DNA of 64,000 nucleotides, from the NCBI GenBank assembly GCA_025504975.1, contig JANUWI010000006.1, positions 1,488,001 to 1,552,000 of the forward strand, written 5' to 3'. The translations under genes and the position numbers were made by a program. Within the stretch, counting starts at the first letter, position 1; the number at the start of each line of letters is the position of its first letter. Of the stretch, positions 53,681 through 64,000 are shown piece by piece. The notes beneath the pieces are model-generated. The model did no database searches, was not told the origin of the DNA, and saw nothing but the letters and a program-made list of their open reading frames with translations. This stretch comes from Plenodomus lindquistii. Its lineage: Eukaryota; Ascomycota; Dothideomycetes; Pleosporales; Leptosphaeriaceae.

Positions 53681-55192
53681 CTAAAGCTTTGAAAACACTG
53701 TCGGTACAACTCCCCCCATCTCAACAAGCGTACTCTTATTCCGCACCCACGCCTCAAGCCCCTTCTTTCCATTCTCAACACCAACACCACTCTGCTTCCA
53801 CCCGCCCACGCTCATTTCCGCTGGACTCTCGCCCCATGTGTTGATCCATGTGATACCCGCTTCCAATTGCGCAATAACCTTGTGCGCAAGATTGAGGTCA
53901 TTGGTGAATACGCCAGCCGCAAGACCGACATTGGTGTTGTTTGCGCGCTGGATGACTTCGTCAATGGTCTTGTATGTGAGAATCGACATGACAGGCCCGA
54001 AGATTTCTTCTTGCACAATCTTCATGTCGTCTGTGCAGTCTGTGAAGACGGTGGGTTGGACCCAGTACCCGTTTTGGTAGGATTTGTTGCTGAAAGAGGC
54101 GAGCCACGATGGGGTTTCCGGGCCGCCGCAGAGCAGCTTGGCCTTGTCTTTGTTGATGCCGTGGTTGATGTATTGTTTGACCTTTGCGTAGTGTGGTTCT
54201 GAGACGAGGGGTCCAAAGTTGGTGCTTGGGTCTGCAAGGTCACCCGGGCGAATGTATTGCATCTTCTCCAGTAGACGCTTTTCGAATTCGGCTTTCATAG
54301 CTTCGGGGACGAAGACGCGTGTGCCGTTTGTGCATACTTGTCCAGTGGAGAAGAAGTTGGCAAGCATGGCGCCGTCCACGGCTTGGTCGATGTCGGCGTC
54401 TGGGAGGATCACGCATGCGGATTTCCCACCGAGCTCCATGGTCACGTACTTCATGCCTCCAGCTGCGCTGCCTGCAACCTTCTGGCCCGTCGAGACTTGG
54501 CCCGTGAAGCTGACCTTTGCGATGCCGGGGTGCTTGGTGAGGTACGCGCCAACTTCGCCGCCGCCTTGGACGACGTTGAAGACGCCTGCTGGGACACCAG
54601 CTTCGGCATATATTTCTGCGAGGACAGTGGAGTGAAGGGGAGTGAACTCTGAAGGCTTGTAGACCATGCAGTTGCCTGCTGCCAGACAAGGTGCTGACTT
54701 CCATAGCGCAATTTGGATGGGGTAGTTCCAGGCGCCAATACCAGCACAGACGCCGAGCGAGTTCTTTGTAGTGTATACCCAAGCGTCTGATCGCAATTGC
54801 GTTGTCTCGCCGTTCATGCCGCCTCCCCCGACCAGGTTTGCAAAGTATTCGAGAACATCGGCGCCCGTGACGACATCGACCGTGGACGTCTCTGAGAAGG
54901 GCTTGCCTGTGTCGCTCGTCTCGATGCGCGCGAGGTCGTCATTTCGTGCGCGTAGAAGCGCTGCAGCTTTCTGGAGGATGCGCGCCCGCTCGATTGGTGG
55001 TGTTGCAGACCATGCGGGGAAAGCCTTCTGTGCGCTGGTAACGGCAGCATCTATGGCGCTCTGGGTTGTTGTGTGGATGTTCGCGATAGGCCTGGAGGTC
55101 GAGGGGTCGATGGTCTGGAATGAGGAGGTCGACGATCCATGTTGGATCTTGCCGTCGTAGAAGGCGAAGCGGGGTGTGTATGGGAGAGACAT
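53681..55192 (-). CDS. Betaine-aldehyde dehydrogenase with C-terminal SKL
   Basis: Oxidises betaine aldehyde to glycine betaine with NAD(P)+. A single exon encodes 503 aa. ALDH landmarks: GIGAWNYPIQIALWKSAPCL, KPSEFTPLHS, SFTGQVSTGQKV (cofactor loop), MELGGKSA (general base Glu at about 253), GQVCTNGTR (catalytic Cys at about 287), EEIFGPVMS and NTWGESPAEMSVGGWKQSG near the end. The last three residues are SKL, a canonical peroxisomal targeting signal. The frame is open upstream to 55285 but only from a GTG, so the ATG (MSLPYTP) is the start. Divergent from choline oxidase, which supplies its substrate. Fungal betaine pathways are known with this pairing. Confidence 0.92.
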   Translation of the reverse strand: MSLPYTPRFAFYDGKIQHGSSTSSFQTIDPSTSRPIANIHTTTQSAIDAAVTSAQKAFPAWSATPPIERARILQKAAALLRARNDDLARIETSDTGKPFSETSTVDVVTGADVLEYFANLVGGGGMNGETTQLRSDAWVYTTKNSLGVCAGIGAWNYPIQIALWKSAPCLAAGNCMVYKPSEFTPLHSTVLAEIYAEAGVPAGVFNVVQGGGEVGAYLTKHPGIAKVSFTGQVSTGQKVAGSAAGGMKYVTMELGGKSACVILPDADIDQAVDGAMLANFFSTGQVCTNGTRVFVPEAMKAEFEKRLLEKMQYIRPGDLADPSTNFGPLVSEPHYAKVKQYINHGINKDKAKLLCGGPETPSWLASFSNKSYQNGYWVQPTVFTDCTDDMKIVQEEIFGPVMSILTYKTIDEVIQRANNTNVGLAAGVFTNDLNLAHKVIAQLEAGITWINTWGESPAEMSVGGWKQSGVGVENGKKGLEAWVRNKSTLVEMGGVVPTVFSKL

Positions 55193-56183
55193 GTCGATGA
55201 GTGTGGTGTGGTGTGGTACAGTGGCGTTGACCGAGGTGCTGCTGGTGGGCGTAGTGTTGCTGCTCCCACGATATATGCGCAACACGCGTCACTCAGAGAA
55301 GAAGTGTGTGAGTAAGATGAATTCCTTGAGTCTCGGACTGAGTGTCGTAAAAGTCAGCCAAGTGTTGGCAGTCAGAGGCAAAGACCAAGGCGCATACTTG
55401 GAGTACGGCAAAGTTTATCGTGGCGTGGGGGCGTGTATGCAAGTGTTGCGCGACAAGTTCTTTTCAGAGACAGACAATGCTGCAAGGCCTTGTCCAATAC
55501 GTCTCACTAGGTCGCGGTATCAATACTAGAGTACTCTACTTGGTATGAGTACAGCCAGACGTCTATTGTTGCCGCATGGCAGGAAATGTTGCCCGACGTG
55601 TGCCGACTCACCGCCCGCCAATCGAGGAAAGTGCGGCTGGGAACGGCAGGGGTCCGTCATGTCGGGGGCTGCGCATCGGCGGGGCAGGCTTAGCGCCATG
55701 CGACATCACATCATCCAACCAATTTTCGCCGACCATGTTTTCTGGGGACTCGACGAGGTCGTTTGTGTTCGCAGCCAAGATGAGTCTCTTTGAATATTAT
55801 GAAGTAGACTAGTCAGTGCAAGGGTGAACATGGATTGCAACATCCCACAGCTTACTGCCATGTCCTCTGCGAACGGTACGCCAACGATCCGCTGGCAGTT
55901 CGCATCCGCTCTCGATGGTGCACGTGCATCTTCCCGACCCAACCGTAAAAGGCCCGTCTTGCACAATCTTATCTGGGAAGGCAAACCACACATCCTGCAG
56001 CAAGACCCGCCTCCACCCATCTTGACTCTCACCCACGCCATCATACCTTGCCTAGCCCGAGTCCGATAGCAACGCGAGTCGCATCCGAGCTTTTGTTTCC
56101 ATCTCACCAGTTTTTCAAGTAGCGTTTTTGCATATATAACGCCCTCTTCTGCTTGCCAGGGTACGGAACCATCAACTTACACC
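55193..56183. promoter_or_regulatory. Divergent control region of the choline-to-betaine gene pair
   Basis: A 991-bp gap between the two divergent starts. A TATATAA box lies at about 56133-56139, some 50 bp before the choline oxidase ATG. On the other side an ATATAT element lies at about 55271-55276, some 80 bp before the dehydrogenase ATG. Small open frames inside it are without support. Joint induction by choline is inference. Confidence 0.55.
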
Positions 56184-57872
56184 ATGGCTCCTACTACCAC
56201 CACTATCCCCAAGGATGCGTCCTATGACTTTGTCATTGTTGGCGGCGGCACAGCTGGCTGTGTTATTGCCTCGCGTCTCACAGAATACCTCCCCAACAAG
56301 ACTGTCCTCTTGATTGAGGCTGGTCCCAGTGACTTTATGGATGATCGTGTGCTGCTCCTCAAGGACTGGTTGAACCTGCTTGGAGGAGAGCTCGACTACG
56401 ACTATGGTACCACTGAACAGCCCAATGGCAACTCACACATCCGCCACTCGCGGGCCAAGGTCCTGGGAGGATGCTCATCACACAATACTCTCATTTCCTT
56501 CAGACCATTCGAGTACGACTGCAAGAGATGGGAAGCACAGGGCTGCAAGGGCTGGAGCTTCAAGACCTTTATGCGCGTCTTGGACAATCTCCGCAACACC
56601 GTCCAGCCTGTCCACGAAAAGCACCGCAACCAGCTGTGCTTGGACTGGATCGACTCGTGCTCCACCGCCATGGACATTCCCATCATCCACGACTTCAACA
56701 AGGAAATCAAGGAGAAGGGTGCCCTCAAGCCTTCCGTTGGATTCTTCTCCGTCTCATACAACCCCGATGATGGTCGTCGGTCCAGCGCTAGTGTCGCCTA
56801 CATCCACCCCATTCTCCGCGAGGAGGAGAAGCGTGATAACCTGACCGTGCTCACCAACGCCTGGGTCAGCAAGGTCAACGTCTCGGGCGACAAAGTCACC
56901 GGCATTGACGTCACATTCCAAGACGGCGAAAAGCGCACCCTTAACCCCAGGTGCGAGACCATCCTCTGCGCTGGCGCAGTCGACACCCCTCGTCTCATGA
57001 TGCTTTCTGGTCTTGGACCTAAGCAGCAGCTCTCCGACCTTGGCATCCCCGTCGTCAAGGACCTCCCCGGTGTAGGCGAGAACCTCCTCGACCACCCTGA
57101 ATCCATCATCCTCTGGGAGCTCAACAAGCCCGTACCCGCCAACCAGACCACCATGGACTCGGACGCCGGCATCTTCCTCCGCCGCGAAGTCAAGAACGCC
57201 GCCGGTGACGACGGCGACATTGCAGACATCATGATGCACTGCTACCAAATCCCATTCTGCCTAAACACTGCTCGGTAAGTCTCCTCTTAACCACCTACCA
57301 CTCACGTGACATCCCTTACTAATCACGACAACAGCCTAGGCTACGACTCCCCCATCGACGCCTTCTGCATGACCCCCAATATCCCCCGTCCCCGCTCCCG
57401 CGGCCGCATTTACCTCACCTCCTCGGACCCCAGCGTAAAACCCGCCCTCGACTTCCGCTACTTCACCGACCCCGAAGGCTACGACGCAGCCACCATCGTC
57501 GCGGGTCTCAAAGCCGCCCGAGAAATCGCAAAACAAGCCCCCTTCTCCACCTGGATCAAGCGCGAAGTCGCGCCCGGCCCTAACATCCAAACCGACGAGG
57601 AGCTAAGCGAGTATGGACGCCGCGTAGCACACACGGTGTATCACCCCGCTGGTACCACGAAAATGGGCGATGTAAAGAGTGATGAGTACGCCGTTGTGGA
57701 TTCCGAGTTGAAGGTGAGGGGGTTGAAGGGTGTGAGGATTGCGGATGCGGGAGTTTTCCCGGAGATGCCGACGATTAATCCCATGTTGACCGTTTTGGGG
57801 ATTGGAGAGAGGGGCGCCGAGTTGATTGCGCAGGAGTGGGGGTGGAAGGGGTTGGAGAGGGAGAAGTTGTAG
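56184..57872 (+). CDS. Choline oxidase (GMC oxidoreductase)
   Basis: Flavoenzyme that oxidises choline to betaine aldehyde (and onward), releasing H2O2. Exons 56184-57274 and 57335-57872 flank a 60-nt intron (GTAAGT...ACAG), giving 542 aa. The FAD-binding Rossmann motif FVIVGGGTAGCVIASRL is at residues 16-32. KVLGGCSSHNT places His100 where bacterial choline oxidase carries its covalent FAD. GMC signature 2 (GAVDTPRLMMLSGLGP) is present, and NLLDHPESIILWE resembles the choline oxidase active-site region. VYHPAGTTKMG and TINPMLTV supply the catalytic His/Asn pair. The C-terminus EKL is at best a weak peroxisome signal. Divergent from betaine-aldehyde dehydrogenase. Confidence 0.92.
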
Positions 57873-58291
57873 GTCTGTGTGTGTGTGTGTGTGTGTGTGT
57901 GTCTGGGCGAGTATGTAAGTTTATTTTTGTATAGTGATGTGATGATGGATGGCCAATGCGACGATATCCCAAGCAACTATCAAGAGTGCCCTGCGCGACG
58001 GTGTATGTATACATTTTTGTATAATGCGTTGTGTTGGCGACGATGAGATGAGTGAGCACTTGGTTGTATGATTGATTTGTCATCTGGCAGTGTATTCGCG
58101 GTAAGGCAGGGTAAGGTTTTCTTCCTCAAACCTCAGCTTCTTCCAATAATTGATCCCATCAAAACTCGTACATCGCTTTCCAATCGTCCTCAAATCCACG
58201 CTCAACGTTCTCCAATTTGTTCCAACATCTTCCCATCTCCAATCCAACGTCCACAAACCTCCCCAGCCATTCCAAAAGCCCTCAGAAATCC
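57873..58291. other. Convergent 3' flank with (TG)n tract
   Basis: Begins with a TG dinucleotide repeat directly after the choline oxidase stop; the rest is AT-richer trailer sequence without features. Confidence 0.5.
57876..57902. repeat. (TG)n microsatellite
   Basis: About 13 perfect TG units starting three bases after the choline oxidase stop codon, therefore inside its 3' UTR. Confidence 0.9.
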
Positions 58292-59158
58292 TCACTCATC
58301 AAGTTCAAACACCCTCAACAACCCATCACTCTCCTCTTCCTCTTCATCAGCACCCTCTCCACCACCCATAATCTTTCCACCCACTAACCCACCAACCCAC
58401 CCCCCGTCCCCATCCCTCTCCCTCGTCTCCAGCACAAACGAACCCCTCCGATCCTGCATAACTCCATCCCCATCAACCTCAACTCCACCCCCCCTCGCCA
58501 TCTTCCTCCTCTCCTCCCGTTCCAACCACTCCCTAACCCCCCTCGGCAACTCTCCCCTCATAACCCCCGTCTTACCCACCACCCAACCCGCCGCACCCAG
58601 CGCCCCCCTATTTGTCGAGTTGAGCAATGCGGCGCCGATACTGCGGCTTGCGCGGCCAAGGCCGGAGCGCGAGAGGGCGCTGGCGTAGGATGTTGAGGCT
58701 GTTGTTACGGAGGAGAGGGCGGCGGTGGTGTCGTTGAAGGCTGTGGTCCAGGTTCCGGGGAAGGAGTAGGATGGTGGTTGGGCTGCCGTGGCGGCGGTGG
58801 GAGTGGGAGTGGGAGTGGTGTGTAGTGTTGAAGGGGTTGAGGGCGGGCTTGCGTTTACGAATTCCCAGCTGTCGATTGGAGAGGCGGGATGAGCGTTGTG
58901 GGTAGATAAGGCGCTGGAACGGCGGCGCGAAGGCGTGGCTATGGCAGGGGGAGTGCGTGTGTTGTAGTTGGCGCTCTGGGTCGTGGTGATGTCGGCGTAG
59001 TCATAGTCGTCGTCTTCTTTTTCGCTGCTGGAGTCATCGAGAACAACGCTTTTGAGGAGTGCGTTGGATTGTTGGGCCGGGGTGTTTGCCATGGAAGGAG
59101 CGTCACTGTCGCTGCGTCTCGTCCGGCGCGGCTGCTCCGCCTGCCACGGTCGGTTCAT
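58292..59158 (-). CDS. Ser/Thr/Pro-rich protein, unknown
   Basis: A single exon encodes 288 aa. The N-terminal half is disordered and Ser/Thr/Pro-rich with acidic patches (DDSSSEKEDDDYDYAD) and a WEFV element (SPIDSWEFVNASPPS). The middle has a small-residue region (GLGRASRSIGAALLNSTNRG, then GAAGWVVGKTGVMRGELP) that could be an amphipathic or membrane-associating segment. The tail is Gly/Glu-rich and G-biased on the coding strand. Two ATGs are possible; the first is used. I do not recognise it. Confidence 0.6.
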   Translation of the reverse strand: MNRPWQAEQPRRTRRSDSDAPSMANTPAQQSNALLKSVVLDDSSSEKEDDDYDYADITTTQSANYNTRTPPAIATPSRRRSSALSTHNAHPASPIDSWEFVNASPPSTPSTLHTTPTPTPTAATAAQPPSYSFPGTWTTAFNDTTAALSSVTTASTSYASALSRSGLGRASRSIGAALLNSTNRGALGAAGWVVGKTGVMRGELPRGVREWLEREERRKMARGGGVEVDGDGVMQDRRGSFVLETRERDGDGGWVGGLVGGKIMGGGEGADEEEEESDGLLRVFELDE

Positions 59159-60113
59159 TGCTCACTCTCTCTTTTGGGAAGTCGTGGTATAGTTGTGTCT
59201 GTCTGTGATAGAGAGATTAGTAAGGTATGCTCTGCGTAACTGCTCCAAAACAAGAAATGCTCGCGGTGGTGTGGTCTGCTGCTGTCGAAGTGCCCTGTTG
59301 TTGTGGATGTGTGTGCTGCTGCGGTGGATCTGTGTTGCAGCCTGCCACTCCCAAAGTCGTTGGCAAAATGCCAAGAAACGGTTGTCAGGCATTTTTCGCG
59401 ACAATAGATATATTGAATACGTGCTCAACAGCCTATTGGTCGCCATTTCTGGTTCACCTGGTATTTTGCTCCGGGACCCCACGATGCGAGCGTCTGGAGA
59501 ACGCTAGTCGCCAATAGTCTTTCACGCGATTGACAGGAGCTTCCGTTGACTACGATTTACAACCGTTACGCTAAGCCGTTCAAAGCCTGATTTCTTACGT
59601 AACTTTACAAAGCGCCGGTGCTGTCGGTGAATATAACCGCACGTGACCGCGCTTGGCACCCTGAACACTACGCCCTTGTCCACCTTTCACGCTCCGAGTG
59701 AATCGTGAAATTTCATCCACGGACCGTGAGGGCGCCCTCCGTCCACTTGGCAGCTCCACAACGACCAATCACCAATCCATGTGCGAGCATCAAACACCTT
59801 TCCCCCATTTGCACATACAAACGAGGCTCAGCACAGGTCACCACTAATGCAGTCATGGACCTTAGTGCTGCGTCACAACGGTCGGACCCTTACCCTCTGC
59901 GTATAACAACCCACTGTGCGCGTCCCTCGGAAAATTCTTCTCGCTCCAGCTCACATCCTCAACTATCCACGCCCGACAACTTTCCGAATCTAGCCTCACG
60001 ACAACCTTTCGACAGTGACCCGAAACGCATGAGGTAGCCTCCTGCCCCGTGTCGCCGTCCGACTAAGCAGTGATAGCACTGCCACCTCATTGTCGATAAT
60101 ATCTTTAGGCGCC
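59159..60113. promoter_or_regulatory. Divergent intergenic region, possible upstream exon
   Basis: About 950 bp between divergent genes. A frame from the ATG at 59855 to about 60033 has coding-like composition. It could join the next gene over a 43-nt intron (GTAGCC...GATAG, acceptor at 60076), keeping frame. The intron would be very short and I left it out of the CDS call. Confidence 0.35.
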
Positions 60114-61820
60114 ATGGCTTCGAGCGCAGCCACGCATGCGACTGGCTTTCCTGCCAACAGTAGGTCTGCTCTTTCCATTTGCTCATTCCATGCTGCTAAC
60201 ATCGAGCCCAAAGGCTACGTCTACCGATCTACCCCTGATGAACTTCTCTCGGACATCCGCGTGTCAGCATCACAGCAAAATACGCCTCTGAGCCCAGCAA
60301 TGTTCGCAGTCATCAGCACCGTCCTACGCCGAGCCGCCATTCGGAATGCTCCGCAAGATCCCTCAACAGAGTTGTCTCAGCCACTGCCGGCTATCCGTGG
60401 CTCTCTGTCCGCACACAACTCGCGTCATGATCAACCCCACCGTCAGCGCCACACCGGTTACAAGTTCGGCGGGTTCGAGACCGTTCGTGTAGGACTGCCG
60501 CGAGACTTCACGTCGTCGTTCTATTGTCCAGAGAGTCACCCAGAATTCCGACGACTGATTTCTGGAGACTACAGTTTCGCTGGTGATGGGGCTCGTAGGT
60601 CGCAGGCTGACCGTAAAGCTGCTAAGGCTCGTCTTAGGGCTCGCGAGGCTCAGGATACCGAAGTAGCTCGTCGTAATGATGAGGCACGTCATTTCGAAGA
60701 GGTCCGTCGGGTTGATGACACTCATCTTGCTGAACAGGCCAGTGATGCTGAGGAGGCTCATGACCCTGCTCTTCCCAAAAGCTCTGAGTCTGAAGTTTAT
60801 GAGGCCCGTCGCGCCTTTGAAGATGCTCGGGTTGAGAGGCAACAGGCAGCGCGTGAGGATTCAATGGGCTTGCAGATTGATCCGGAAGAGTCGTCGTCGG
60901 AATCGGAGCTTGAAGATGGCACTTTGTCTCAGCCCGATGTTCGCTCAAAGGGCAAACAGCGCCCTGCCCACCCATACTCGCGTACCATCTGGCCGGTACC
61001 ACGCAAAATGAAGTCTGAAGAGTCTGAAGAGGATTCCAAGGACCTGACAAAGGAGGAAGTGTCTCCTACTTCACCCACGTTCAACGCCGCACCTGAGATT
61101 GGCCCAGATGCCGATACTTCTACCAGCATCAACTCGGCAGCTGGAGGATCCAGCACCTCTTCTCTCAAGATCAACATCAAGAAGGAGAGCGACGATAGCG
61201 AGAATGAGAACGTTGACGAGGCCATCGACAATGTCAATGGCACAATCGACACCAACATCGACATGCGCCAGAACATGGTAATTGAGAACGACACCAATGA
61301 TATCTCTGAGGACTCTGCGCCTACTTCTGAGAATGTTGTTGTTTATGAGGCCTGCTCTTCTCAATCCTATCCTACCACATCCTACCCTCCCGCGTCTTAT
61401 CCCCCTGCATCGTGGGGGGCCGACTCCGGCTATGGTTCGCAGTGGACTCAGAGCCAGAACACGTCCAGTGGCACTATCATGACACCAAACTCTCGCATCA
61501 TCAAGCCTGCTGTTGGCCATTTGTCTCCTAACTCGGCTCCTCCTGCACGTCCCTCTGTTAAGTCGGAGCCTCTATCGAGCCAGGACGTCTCTCCAGAATC
61601 TCTTGGCCCTAACGCATCCACGGCCGACGGCCTTGGGACTTTCCCTGCCGCAATGCCAGGTGCTTACCCCACCGCCGCTCCTAAAACTCTTCCTGCGGTC
61701 TATCCTGCCACTGGGCCTTCCCTTCGACAACCATCTTCCTTGGGCAAGCGCGCATACGATCCTGAAGTCGATGACGAGGCTTCCGAACCTGAACTCAAGA
61801 AGCCAAAGTCATCCCAGTAG
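60114..61820 (+). CDS. Low-complexity nuclear-type protein, unknown
   Basis: Single exon as called, 568 aa. A possibly folded N-terminal part (GYVYRSTPDELLSDIRVSAS, MFAVISTVLRRAAI, HTGYKFGGFETVRVGLPRDF) is followed by an Ala/Arg/Glu/Asp-rich helix (about 165-260). A long acidic Ser-rich region has several K-x-E contexts (INIKKESDD, VKSEPLS) that look like SUMO sites. A Tyr/Pro stretch (SYPPASYPPAS) and a basic end (LKKPKSSQ) complete it. A 54-nt segment (60160-60213) has a GTAGGT donor and CTAAC branch but ends AAAG; it is in frame either way. An upstream exon from 59855 is possible. The composition suggests a chromatin or transcription role, which is inference. Confidence 0.6.
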   Translation: MASSAATHATGFPANSRSALSICSFHAANIEPKGYVYRSTPDELLSDIRVSASQQNTPLSPAMFAVISTVLRRAAIRNAPQDPSTELSQPLPAIRGSLSAHNSRHDQPHRQRHTGYKFGGFETVRVGLPRDFTSSFYCPESHPEFRRLISGDYSFAGDGARRSQADRKAAKARLRAREAQDTEVARRNDEARHFEEVRRVDDTHLAEQASDAEEAHDPALPKSSESEVYEARRAFEDARVERQQAAREDSMGLQIDPEESSSESELEDGTLSQPDVRSKGKQRPAHPYSRTIWPVPRKMKSEESEEDSKDLTKEEVSPTSPTFNAAPEIGPDADTSTSINSAAGGSSTSSLKINIKKESDDSENENVDEAIDNVNGTIDTNIDMRQNMVIENDTNDISEDSAPTSENVVVYEACSSQSYPTTSYPPASYPPASWGADSGYGSQWTQSQNTSSGTIMTPNSRIIKPAVGHLSPNSAPPARPSVKSEPLSSQDVSPESLGPNASTADGLGTFPAAMPGAYPTAAPKTLPAVYPATGPSLRQPSSLGKRAYDPEVDDEASEPELKKPKSSQ

Positions 61821-62537
61821 ATGGCAACAGAAGTTGATCGGCTCCATCTTCACAACATAAACGGCCAAACGCCGCCCAGCTTCATTCTCAATTTTCACTA
61901 CCCTTGGTGTTTGAACTTGGACCGCTGCCAGCGCAAGAGCGCATCACCGGCACACCCTCTCATCGGTGTTCCATTGTAGCATCAGCCTTTCTGACCTGAC
62001 TTGGGCGTCAATTTCATACTTCTGTGTTGGACGTTAGACATTGGTACAGAAAGTCCCGATGCTGCCCTGTTTTCAATACCTTTGTTGTACTTTTGCGTTC
62101 GATACCCCGATAGATCGATTTTGCTTTCTGCATTGCTTTTTTCTCCCCTTTGGATCATCGGACATACTCTAGGATGTTGTTGTTGTTTTCTTGAATCAAT
62201 TATGTTTTACCAAAGATTGAGAATGTCAAAAAACATGTCAAAATACTCGACTTGTACTCCATACGTGCGTGCCATGATGTTAACTGTATAAACATGACAT
62301 CGCCCAGCTCCCCGCCCCTATACCACCACCAGCGTAGATTCTTCTCCGTGTCCCCGCGCTTTCATATCCCACTGCGCACCTGAATGAATAACACATAGCA
62401 CAGATGATCAAGTCACCTAGCGTAAGTATGAAAACCCTAGCATATAAATCTTCATCTTCCACACCACCCATCTACCTCCTCTCCCATTCCCCTCATCATG
62501 CAGACCCACATCCTCCATCTTCTTCCCAACATATACC
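61821..62537. other. Gene-free trailer region
   Basis: 3' UTR-like T-rich DNA after the preceding gene, then pyrimidine-rich sequence to the start of the broken ORF. No features recognised. Confidence 0.4.
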
Positions 62538-62861
62538 ATGGCTCGAACATCCACACCAGATACTACCTGCGAGCCAGTAGTCCGCATCGCATGCTTTAAG
62601 TTCCGTCCCAATGTCACTGCAGAGCGGGAAGCAGGCTGGACCAGCGCGTTTTGAGCTCTCTACGCGGAACATCCTGAATTTATGCTTGGTCTGCTAAGGG
62701 ACGGATCGCTTTTGAATACGCTGCTGGGATTGGGGGATGTGAAAAGAGATGAGGAGCGGGATATAGTAGTTACGCCTGCCCTTATAAGGATCACGCAATA
62801 TAACAATCATCTAGCTGTAATGATCAGGATCCCCAAACAGGCGTATTTCTTATACAGATGA
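62538..62861 (+). pseudogene. Small broken ORF with one in-frame TGA
   Basis: From the ATG a 107-codon frame runs to TGA at 62859, interrupted by a single TGA at 62652-62654 after 38 codons. Both halves look coding: PVVRIACFKFRPNVTAERE before it and ALYAEHPEFMLGLL after it. The first half resembles the opening beta-strand and helix of small dimeric alpha/beta-barrel (Dabb-like) proteins, a tentative resemblance only. The second part decays into random-looking sequence. It could be a recent pseudogene, or the stop could lie in an intron I cannot place. Confidence 0.4.
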
Positions 62862-64000
62862 TATTTTCTTATCAGACAGGATTTAAACCAGGAATTAATA
62901 CATTGTTACAATTCTGGCTATGACTGTTGTAACTAGGGTAGTTAGCGCTAGCAGGGGGTCATCCTCGCTTGTAGTTGGCTACGAGAGCGTGCATACATAG
63001 ATGGGTAGGGTCGAAGAAAAGCACAGACATGGGATTCCTTAGCAAAGACAGAATTATGTACTGATAAAGCATTGTTATGGAGTATTTAGTCTGCCAAGTT
63101 ACTACCAAGAAATTTTCTGTTACAACGATAGTAATTGTGTAACAATCAATACGTCTCCGTCGACGGTGATTCTTATAAGCGGGGTAAATACTGCTTTCGG
63201 TTAGTTGAAAAGGTCGGAAATCAACCGAGTACACTTTTGTGTACAACACAGTACACTAACCTCTATGTAAGGTTACATCCTTCAAACCGCAACCAGCTGC
63301 TGTTGAAGTAATTCCAAGAGTACCCGAGTTCTTGGGGTCGAATTGTGTAATTCTTACGTCGAGATACAAGGCTTGTTGCTATCATGTCTTCACATCTATT
63401 TGCCACCTTTCCGACCAACCGAGGGTACTGTACTAGGTTTGTTATGTTGTTTAAGGTATATTGTTTGCGCGAGGGAGGTAAGGCCATACATTACGCGGGG
63501 CGGGAATGTCGTTCGGAAAGGCGATATGCACGACGCCTTGAGGCGTTCGGTCCAAGTGTGGGACGCCCATGTCAGTTTGTAAGCTAGCTAATTCCCAAAG
63601 CGGTAACGTTCGTTACTTTGCCTCAGCACCAACCATAAGGCCCATAACGGGACGGGACGAGGCGGCGAGGAAGCTATTTGATCTTGATCCGGGACATGAT
63701 GAATCGATGTTGAGTTGTCTCGAGCCGCCTACTCATATAGATGTCAATCGGCACGGCAGAGGGAGACGGATCCATTGCTGACGCAAGTCTTGGTGTACGA
63801 CTTGACCGGGTACGTTCTCCGGTGGTAGGGGTTGAAGTGGGCTCGCGATGCGGCGATAACAAATGACCCGGGTTCTGCTGCCAGATGAACCGTTTGTTGC
63901 CGATGCGCTATTTCGTGCTCGTTAAGCGAGGACCTGTTTTGGGTAACGTTGCTCTCAAATCTGATCCTGCAGGATGCGAACCGAGAAAGCGACGTGTCGC
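62862..64000. other. Gene-free right edge
   Basis: AT-rich to about 63450, then GC-richer. Short frames at 63569-63781 (plus) and 63674-63862 (minus) overlap each other and have no motif. I see no gene, RNA or repeat. Confidence 0.4.

Noticed and set aside
55193..55285. 31-residue N-terminal extension of betaine-aldehyde dehydrogenase
   Set aside because: The extension starts at GTG, is Ser/Thr low-complexity and overlaps a TATA-like element; the ATG at 55192 opens the conserved sequence.
1..64000. tRNA, rRNA or snRNA genes
   Set aside because: I searched by eye for B-box/T-loop (GGTTCGA-type) sequences on both strands and found none with a matching A-box and stem; a covariance-model scan would be decisive.

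Overview
The window is nuclear DNA of a filamentous ascomycete (Pezizomycotina). The evidence is short introns of about 46-121 nt with GTAAGT-type donors, CTAAC/CTGAC branch sites and YAG acceptors, together with fungus-specific families: a DASH kinetochore subunit, HET, 2EXR, Clr5-ankyrin, a CYP65-like P450 and a choline oxidase/betaine-aldehyde dehydrogenase pair. A Dothideomycete is my best guess but is inference only. I found no rRNA, tRNA, CRISPR array or intact transposon.

Layout. 1-2.9 kb: 5' part of a membrane-protein gene running off the left edge, a weak ORF, and about 1.6 kb of empty DNA. 2.9-19.2 kb is a dense conserved block: galactokinase (-), DASH subunit Duo1 (-), an unknown TP-rich protein (+), RNase H2 subunit B (-), Mcm10 (+), a tubulin-tyrosine-ligase-like protein (+), an alpha/beta-hydrolase-fold protein lacking its catalytic Ser and His (+), a small secreted protein (+) and a coiled-coil protein (-). 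19.2-21.4 kb is gene-empty. 21.4-30.7 kb: a Tfc6-like WD40 protein (+), a decayed SET-domain gene (+), a P450 (-), Mgm101 (+), a REEP/Yop1-family protein (-) and a 72-residue membrane protein (-). 30.8-35.5 kb: a degenerate ~35-nt minisatellite followed by a Clr5/ankyrin gene (+) with an apparent frameshift. 36.2-44.9 kb: RS-rich protein (+), DUF4870-like membrane protein (-), TANGO2/NRDE protein (+), Cys-rich unknown (+) and a RING-CH ubiquitin ligase (+). 45-50.2 kb is an accessory-looking island with an orphan protein (-), a 2EXR protein (+) and a HET protein (-). 50.6-61.8 kb: biotin-protein ligase (-) divergent from COA4 (+), betaine-aldehyde dehydrogenase (-) divergent from choline oxidase (+), and two unknown Ser/Thr-rich proteins. 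The last ~2 kb hold only a short broken ORF.

How the genes work together. Choline oxidase and a dehydrogenase ending in SKL are divergent and together make glycine betaine from choline. RNase H2B and Mcm10, both replication-linked, share a 381-bp promoter with three ACGCG (MCB-type) cores. Bpl1 and COA4 share a 158-bp promoter. Many CDSs flip from a C-rich to a G-rich coding strand near the 3' end. All exon boundaries were assigned by eye from splice consensus and reading-frame continuity.
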